NCBI RefSeq assembly: GCF_014633365.1
Contig: NC_068346.1
Location: 37,077,191-37,141,190, forward strand
Direction of reading: 5' to 3'
Origin: Diospyros lotus
Taxonomy: Eukaryota; Streptophyta; Magnoliopsida; Ericales; Ebenaceae
Length of the DNA: 64,000 nt
Below, piece after piece: positions 57,801-64,000 of the stretch (position 1 is the stretch's first letter; each line of letters begins with the position of its first letter). The notes under the pieces are model-generated. The model was not told the origin of the DNA. It did no database searches and was given only the letters and a program-made list of their open reading frames with translations. The translations under genes were made by a program, and so were the position numbers.

Positions 57801-59308
57801 CCTTGTCCCGGCGAGAAGATGGGCCACAACTACTACCCATCACAGGCCCCACATGGGCCATTTGGCAGCAAATAAGAAACGCCCTCATAACCGACCAGCG
57901 CAGCCAGGAACTGATGCAAGCCATCGAGGAAGGTACTTCCCCTGATGACTATGAAATGAAAAATGGCCTGTTACTGTACAAGGGACGCGCATATGTGCCT
58001 GATGTACAGGATCTAAGGGTCAATCTGATCCGACATTTCCATAACTCAAGAGAAGGGGGCCATTCCGGAAGCTACCGCACCTGGCAGAGACTTAGCCGTC
58101 TCTTCTATTGGGAAGGCGTGAAGCAGCAAATAGCCAGGCACATTGCAGAGTGTGACACCTGCCAGCGCGCCAAGAGCGACTCCACACGGCCTAGCGATTT
58201 GCTGCAACCCTTGCCCGTGCCTGAACAGATTTGGGAGGATCTAACAATGGACTTTGTAGAGGGTCTGCCAAAATCTCAAGGATTTTCCTCTATCTTAGTC
58301 GTGGTGGACCGATTGAGCAAGTATGCTCACTTCATCCCTCTGGTTCACCCATTTACTGCCCAATCCGTGGCTCGAGTGTTCATGCAGACAGTGGTTCGGC
58401 TACATGGCCTGCCACGCACTATTATTACCGACAGGGACAGAATCTTCACAAGCCATTTCTGGAAGGAGCTGTTCAAGATGTTAGGGACTGAGCTTTCTGC
58501 TAGTTCCTCACATCACCCACAGACCGACGGCCAAACAGAGGTCACCAACAGGACCTTGGAGCAGTATCTCCGTTGCTTTTCACAAAGCAATCCCCACACT
58601 TGGGCCGACCGCATTCCGTGGGCAGAGTATTGGTACAACACATCGTACCACCAGTCATTGGGACGCACCCCATTTGAAGCTGTTTATGGGCAAACTCCCC
58701 CAGCACTTGTCTCTTATACGCCCAACCAGTCCCCCATGGACAGCGTGGATCAAGTGTTGGTAGAACGAGATGAACTCTTGGACGAGTTGAAGGCCAACCT
58801 GGTCAAGGCACAATCCCGCATGAAGAACTACTATGACCAAGGAAGGCAAGACCGACAGTTTCAAGAAGGCGACTTGGTTTATGTCAAGCTTCGCCCACGC
58901 AGGCAGAAGAGTGTTACTCTTACTGCTAAGATGAAATTGGGCTACCGTTACTATGGGCCCTATAAAATCCTCAAGAAGATCGGACCCGTGGCCTACAAAT
59001 TGGACTTGCCAGCTGATACACGTGTACATCCAGTCTTTCACGTGTCACAACTTAAAGCCAAGGTGGGTCATCTAACAGACGTTGTGCACGACTTACCCGA
59101 GCTTAATGAGGACACCACATTGCTGGTCCAGCCCTTAAGGGTCCTAGACTATCGAATGGTCAAGAGGAATCGCAAGAAGATATCTGAGGCCTTGGTGCAA
59201 TGGGAGAATATGACACCCGACGAGGCCACATGGGAGTCAACCCAATATCTTGCCTACCAGTTTCCCCACCTGCATCTTGAGGACAAGATGGTTCCCAAGG
59301 GGCGGGGA
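54845..59308 (+). pseudogene. gag-pol: gag-pol polyprotein, one frame with two premature stops
   Basis: From ATG 54845 a single frame encodes, in order: gag with a Gln-rich N terminus and capsid (FPTFNGEDPISWLSR), a zinc knuckle (CFNCNEKFTPGHKC, about 55749-55790), protease (LLIDNGSTHNFI, about 56000), RT (FSKLDLRAGYHQI; catalytic FFDD near 57041), RNase H (VHTDASNVG, FTDQQPLRHLL), integrase (HFHNSREGGHSG and CDTCQRAK zinc module; DDE core around MDFVEGLP, TDRDRIF, DGQTEVTNRT) and a chromodomain-like tail (TPDEATWES, HLHLEDK). TAG at 55247-55249 falls where a Trp is expected, and TAA at 57698-57700 where family members have Gln; both are G-to-A or C-to-T type changes. After the tail the frame stays open into the 3' LTR as far as 59749. 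Confidence 0.93.
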
Positions 59309-59309
59309 A

Positions 59310-60060
59310 TGTTGAACCCACAAGTTGCAGCCACTATGGCCGAGGTTCCCATCATGCCAGCCATTGGCAGCAATCTGCTGCAAGCAGCCCCACACTTGCT
59401 GCAATCGGGTGCGCATGACAAGCCCGTGGCTGCCAAGACTGCAGATCGTGCCCCACAGCAGGCCACGCTACTGCAAGCCGAGGCCGCACTGCCGCACGCT
59501 GAGGCCATACTGCCGCACAGCAAGCCACATCGGGCCACACCGCAGCCATGCGCCTGTAGCCTGGCACCAACAGACGCAACCGCTGGCCAAGCAACTGCCA
59601 CCCGCGCACCAGCTGACGCAACTGAGGCCCGAACGGATGCCAGCCGCATCCCGAACAGCTGCGAAGGGCGCGCGCGCGCGGCCACCATGCGACTAGCTGC
59701 CCAGCCAGCTACGCCCCACCTGCTGCCTAGCCAGCAGCTGCCCAGCTAGCTGCACCCAGCTGCGCCCAACTGTTGCCCGGCCAGTTGCGCCCATCCGCTG
59801 CCCATCCGACCTTAACCGCCCGTAACCGCCAACCCCAATGGTTGCGGATTTTCATTTTCAGCGCACATGTCTTTTTATTTAATAGTTGTATCTCTTTAAA
59901 GGGTCACGTTCAACCACTATAAAAAGGGTTGGCCGGACTCATTTGTATTCATCAAATAAATCAATACAAAGAGACTATTATTCCTAAATATCCGATTTTC
60001 CCTTCTATTTTCGCAATAGCAATGTGTTAATCACCCCATTGAGGATCAGCGCATCCATCA
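59310..60060 (+). repeat. 3' LTR, 751 bp
   Basis: Begins TGTTGAACCC and ends GCATCCATCA, directly followed by the right target duplication. It contains a TATA box, TATAAAAA, at 59918-59925 and the 8-bp unit missing from the 5' LTR. The pol frame continues open through the first 440 bases. Confidence 0.95.
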
Positions 60061-62358
60061 GAAAGTCCTTTAAGTTCTACAATATGTGGGCTAATCATGA
60101 AGACTTTTGTAGCCTTGTTGGTGCAGATTGGCAGCACCATGTTGAGGGCACGGCCCAATATGGCCTTTGTATGAAATTAAAGCATCTCAAGATCTAGTCG
60201 AGGAAGCTTAATGAGCTCCACTTCTCCCACATCTCAACCAGAGCTAAGATGGCCAGTTAAGTTCTTAATGATTCCCAAATCCTCTTGCAAGCTCAACCCA
60301 ATAACGGGGGCCTTCAAATTGAGGTTGCTTCCTTGAGGAAAAAAGCCATGTTTTTGCAAGAGACGGAGAGGCTTTTCTTCTTTCAGCGGACTAAATGTGA
60401 TTATTTGAAGCTCAGTGATCGGTGTATTAAATTTTTCCATGGCATGGTCAAGCGAAATTTTATTGCAATAGTGCTCAAGGAGAATGGAGAATTGTCCACT
60501 TCATCTTCTCAAATGGTTGAGGAATTCATCAGGTTCTATAAAATCTCTTGGGAACAACTGCTCCCAGTGACCCAATCGACTCAACTATTCTGTCTTTTGG
60601 TGCAAAGCTTTCCAGTGAGCAAGCTAGAAGACTGGTGACCCCCGTTGATGACCAGGAAATCAAGAATGCCTTGTCTGATATAGAGGATGACAAAACCCCT
60701 GGCCCTGATGGCTACTTGGCATGCTTTTTTAAGGAGGCATGGAATATTGTTGGACCCCAGCTCTCCTTAGCAGTTAAGGAATTCTTTAAGACTGACATGT
60801 TGCTTAAGCAAATCAACCACACGGCCATTGCTCTTATCCCTAAATCTTGTCATGCAACGTCTGTGGGGGATTTTCACCCAATTTCATGCTGCAACGTGGT
60901 CTATAAAATTATTGCCAAGATCTTCGTTACTAGGTTGGTCCCACACCTTGATGGCATTATTGATCAAGTTCAATTTGCTTTTGTCCAAGGCCGTAACTTG
61001 GCTGAGAATGTCCAGCTTGCCCAAGAGCTTTTAAGAAAGTACTCAAGGAAAAGGATCTCGCCTAGATGCTCTATTAAAATTAACCTTCATAAGGCATTTG
61101 ACTCTATTTCCTAGAGTTTCCTTAGGCATGTTTTGGAAGGCCTAGGGTTTCCGCCCTTTTTTGTTCGGTGGGTGTTTGAATGCGTCTATACTCTTATTCA
61201 TTGATCATCAATGGATCCGTGCATGGTTTCTTTCAGGGCAGAAGAGGTATGCGGCAAGGTGATCCATTGTCCCCTTTTTTGTTTGTTATTTGTACAGAAT
61301 ATTTCTCCAGGAGCCTTAAAGCAGCAACAGAGGCCTCAGATTTTAACTTCCACCCGAAATACAGCAATCTTCGCATTACCCATCTAGCCTTTGCTGATGA
61401 ACTTATGATGTTTGCTAGGGCTAACATTCCATCAATTAGAATTATCATGGAATGCCTTCGGGATGTTGGTGCGAAGTCAGGGCTTCATGCTAATGCCCTT
61501 AAGTCCATTATTTTCACAACTGGGGTGACTGACCAGGATCTTCTCCAGATACTTAGTATGACGAGCTTCACTAAAGGGTCTGTGCCATTTCGCTATCTTG
61601 GTATTCCTTTGGCTGCTGCTAAGTTAAAGGTCAGTCACTTTGCTTCGCTGGTGGACAGAATTTCTGATTGCACTAAGACGTGGAACATGGTCTTTTATGC
61701 TAGCCGAGTGGAGCTTATTCGAGATGTTATCCAAGGAATCCAAGGGTTCTGGCTATCCATTATTTCCATTCCAGCTACTGTCATCGAGAGAATTAATAGA
61801 ATTTACGGGCTCTTTCTATGGAGTTCTAAGTCCTTTCTTGTGGCTTGGTCATCCATTTGCCTCCCGAGGAATGAAGGTGGACTCTTTTCCAAAGTCCTCT
61901 GGAACATCCATATCAAAAAGGACTCTCTTTGGATTAGGTGGATCGATCATCACTATCTTTTTTCCTCATCTATATGGGAGCGACTGGTTAAGAAAGATGA
62001 CTCGGCTCCTTTTAAATGGTTGCTGGATATTAGGAACATGATATGTCATCGATAGGGGTCAGTTGCTGCAACCATTTCTTTGTTGGCTAGCTAGGTTCGT
62101 GGGATTGATGTGCACCTTCCTACTACATATGATTTTTTTTGCCCTAAGGGTCATATTAAGCCATGGACATCAGTGGTCTGGAGCTCGTGCCTAGGGCCGA
62201 AGCATGCATTTATTCTTTGGTTGTGTGCCAAATCCAGTCTCTTGACAAGAGACAAGATCACATTTCTTGACATTGATCGATCTTGCCCTATGTGCAATGC
62301 TATAGAAGAATCAGTCCGTCATTTATTTTTTCAATACCCCTTCAATTCGTTTGTTTGA
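60061..62358 (+). pseudogene. LINE ORF2 reverse transcriptase and zf-RVT region, inactivated
   Basis: The coding sequence runs through three frames. 60285-60600 holds the linker (FFFQRTKCDYLKLSDRCIKF). 60560-61111 holds the RT start (DDKTPGPDGY, TAIALIPKS, PISCCNVVYKIIAK, FVQGRNLAENVQLAQELL) and motif A as IKINLHKAFDSIS with Asn in place of the catalytic Asp, then TAG. From 61180 the frame holds GMRQGDPLSPFLFV, motif C as LAFADELMMF (normally FADD) and RYLGIPLAAAKL. 62110-62358 is the zf-RVT domain (CPKGHIKPW, FILWLCAKSSLLTRDK, CPMCNAIEESVRHLFF). Several stops and at least two frameshifts are evident. It cannot encode an active RT. Confidence 0.9.
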
Positions 62359-62771
62359 GGCAGCATTAGGGATTGATCTAGTGCCCTCAAGTGGCTCGAG
62401 AAGGAGGCTCGTGGATCCTCTTAGCCAAGCAAGCTAAAAAGAGTTGGCCTTAGTAGCACAATTTATTTTTTGTGGGACGTGCGTAACCGGCTTATTTTTG
62501 AAGGCATTACCTCCTAGTGAAGAGAATATCATTAGGAAGATCAAACATATGTATATAAAGTAATGTTTACCATGTATCCCTATGTTTTGGTTCATTTTAA
62601 ATCTCTAGCTTTGGGTCATATGTAATTGACTCCATGCCTTATTTTGTCTGGGTACGCCAGTGCATTCTTATACAGTTTGTTCATATTTATACATATTTAC
62701 CTTTCCGATCAAAATGACATTGGGAGATAATCTGGGTGAGAATCGAGACTTCTTTCTGATGCAGCATGCCC
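62359..62771. other. LINE 3' UTR and junction with metacaspase duplication
   Basis: 62359-62714 is non-coding LINE tail ending in a short A run. From 62712 (AATGACATTGGGAGA) the sequence matches 49795 onward, the 3' flank of metacaspase copy 1. Confidence 0.7.
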
Positions 62772-64000
62772 TTACAACTGGATTGTCTTCTCATCAACGT
62801 TAAACACTTGGGAAGACGATAGTTGGCAGTCCTGCAGTATCTTATTGCCGAACAACTTCCTCAGCCATGATCTTGTTCTATTAGCATGGTGAGTCTGTCT
62901 TTGCATCTCTCTGAGCAGTTCACCATAAGTTATTCTCGGCTTTCCCCTAATTGCCTGGTCCAGCATGTAAGTCATGGCTCCCGACATCTCATTCCCGGAA
63001 AGTGCCTGATGATTAAGTAAACAAAAAATCTTGCTTGATTTTCTCTTCACAGTTACTGGAAATGCAGGAAAACTAAGATGAAGACAATTAAGTGAAAGGC
63101 TGGCAAATTAAGTTAAGGGGCAATCAGCTCTTGCTTACGTTGGTATCAGTAGCCATTTGATCATCAGCACAGGCACTCAAAGAGATGGCTAATCCACCAT
63201 CTGTACCTTTCTTAGCCCCTGATAGAGCTTTGTTATCTATCCACTTTTTACTTACCGAAAGTCCAAATATCAAAAGAATGTTAATTAACAGCAAAACTAA
63301 TCAATCAGACAATTGAAATTGATCAATATCAGATTTGAACATATATATATATATATATTCTAGATATTGTGCGTACTCTCTGTGGTTGTAAACATGCTCT
63401 AGATCAAGAATAGTTCCACTGTGAGAGGCATCAACAATAGCATGAAGCGTGACGCCTTTCTTGAGTGGCTTGACAATGGTGTCGTTGATATCATCGTCAA
63501 CAATCAAGCCAGCAGTCACAAAATCGGAAGGGGCGATAGTTTCATCGTACCCATCACGCTCGTCTCCGCTAAGATCAACTTGTCGCAAACCATGGCCCGA
63601 GAAGAAAAACACCAACGAGTCCCCTGCCTTGCAGCCATCCACAAGCCATTCCAAGGACCTCTGTATGTTGCATTTTGTTGGAACAAAATTTGGGTCATTC
63701 CCTTCTGCAATATTCTTTTCGGGTCACAATTAGAAGCAAGCAGCAAGCTAATGCACACTAGATATACATACATATATATATATATGCTTGCAAATACCTG
63801 TAAGAACACGTATGGCAGCTTCTGGAAATTGGAAACAGTCAACGAGAAGAGATTTCATCCTGTTCACATCATTGATTGTTCCCTTGAGCTTATTATTCCG
63901 CTTTGGGTAAGTGACTCCACAAAGAACGGCCCGCTTAGTGTGATGATGCTGGCCGGTTTTAGGCCCCGGAACTGGCTTCTCTTCAGGCTTTGGCAGCGTG
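62772..64000 (-). CDS. Type I metacaspase copy 2, catalytic Cys changed to Ser, 5' end beyond window
   Basis: Minus-strand exons: partial exon 1 64000-63798, exon 2 63704-63377, exon 3 63250-63139 and exon 4 63005-62772. They align with copy 1 exon for exon, with identical lengths and intact GT-AG sites, and no stop or frameshift is visible. The active-site His remains (FFSGHG). The codon for the catalytic Cys (Cys227 in copy 1) is TCT, giving VDASHSGT (63424-63426). Other changes seen include EHDGYDE to ERDGYDE and, in exon 4, PTITYGELLRDM to PRITYGELLREM. If expressed it is predicted to be a protease-dead paralogue, comparable in type to other catalytically inactive caspase-like proteins. 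The promoter and first half of exon 1 are outside the window, so whether it is transcribed cannot be judged. Confidence 0.9.

Larger units (their letters stand above)
53990..60060 (+). mobile_element. Ty3/gypsy chromovirus LTR retrotransposon nested in the LINE
   Basis: A complete 6071-bp element: 5' LTR 53990-54732, gag-pol in a single frame from 54845, polypurine tract AAGGGGCGGGGAA (59297-59309), 3' LTR 59310-60060, and 5-bp target duplications GAAAG on both sides. By eye the LTRs differ at about ten substitutions plus one 8-bp indel in roughly 745 bases, so it is older than the element at 1-7300 but still fairly recent. Two in-frame stops (55247 and 57698) make it non-autonomous. Domain order PR-RT-RNaseH-INT with a chromodomain-like tail places it among the chromoviruses; the clade is not determined. 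Confidence 0.96.
53543..62714 (+). mobile_element. 5'-truncated L1-type LINE, split by a gypsy insertion
   Basis: The left part (about 53543-53989) encodes the C-terminal half of an apurinic-type endonuclease. After the gypsy element (53990-60060) the same LINE resumes at 60061 with the linker, reverse transcriptase and a C-terminal zf-RVT domain, then a 3' UTR ending about 62714 with TTACCTTTCCGATCAAAA, a typical plant LINE tail. The coding parts are inactivated by stops, frameshifts and changed catalytic residues. The 3' end lies directly against the start of the second metacaspase duplication. Confidence 0.85.

Noticed and set aside
1..64000. CRISPR arrays, operons, phage or bacterial genes
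   Set aside because: No regularly spaced short repeats and no bacterial gene organisation; all real genes are spliced plant genes or eukaryotic transposons.

Overview
This is a 64-kb piece of a flowering-plant nuclear genome. The evidence is spliced genes with plant-only families (tubby-like F-box protein, ROH1-like protein, alternative oxidase, TOM1/TOM3 family, plant PP2C, LSD1-finger metacaspase), an intron-containing tRNA-Tyr, and plant Ty3/gypsy chromoviruses. The AOX is most like the AOX2 type, which argues against a grass. I cannot name the species.

Layout. 1-7300 is a young Ty3/gypsy element with 2.2-kb LTRs; its 5' LTR is cut by the window edge and its gag has an internal deletion. 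7.3-9.9 kb is AT-rich and carries a foldback MITE. 11558-15133 (+) is a four-exon tubby-like F-box gene and 17611-18789 (+) an intronless ROH1-like gene. 18.8-24.2 kb is gene-poor and includes a decayed hAT transposon. 24226-29681 (-) is a four-exon alternative oxidase gene whose 19-residue last exon lies 1.6 kb from exon 3. About 30.8-31.3 kb holds a Helitron-like terminus and a MITE with a clean 11-bp target duplication. 32216-36908 (-) is an eleven-exon TOM1/TOM3-family membrane protein gene. 39514-43468 (+) is a five-exon PP2C with a degenerate duplicated exon in its long third intron. 43921-44620 is a solo LTR with a 5-bp target duplication. 45202-46448 (+) is a four-exon alpha/beta hydrolase gene and 48288-49543 (+) a two-exon gene of unknown function.

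The right end (49.8-64 kb) is the most unusual part. A type I metacaspase gene (49861-51291, -) is present a second time (62772 to the window edge, -). The copies are nearly identical and keep the same exon layout, but in the second copy the catalytic cysteine codon TGT is TCT (Ser), while all the visible coding sequence stays open. A tRNA-Tyr gene and a dead L1-type LINE lie between them. The LINE is split by a 6.07-kb gypsy element with GAAAG target duplications, and its 3' end abuts the start of the homology between the two metacaspase copies.

All exon boundaries were assigned by eye from GT/AG sites, preserved reading phase and protein-family similarity. Every joined CDS keeps frame from start to stop. 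The host genes have unrelated roles (ubiquitin ligase adaptor, exocytosis-related, respiration, tonoplast membrane, phosphatase, hydrolase, protease), as expected for a plant chromosome; I see no operon-like or clustered pathway.
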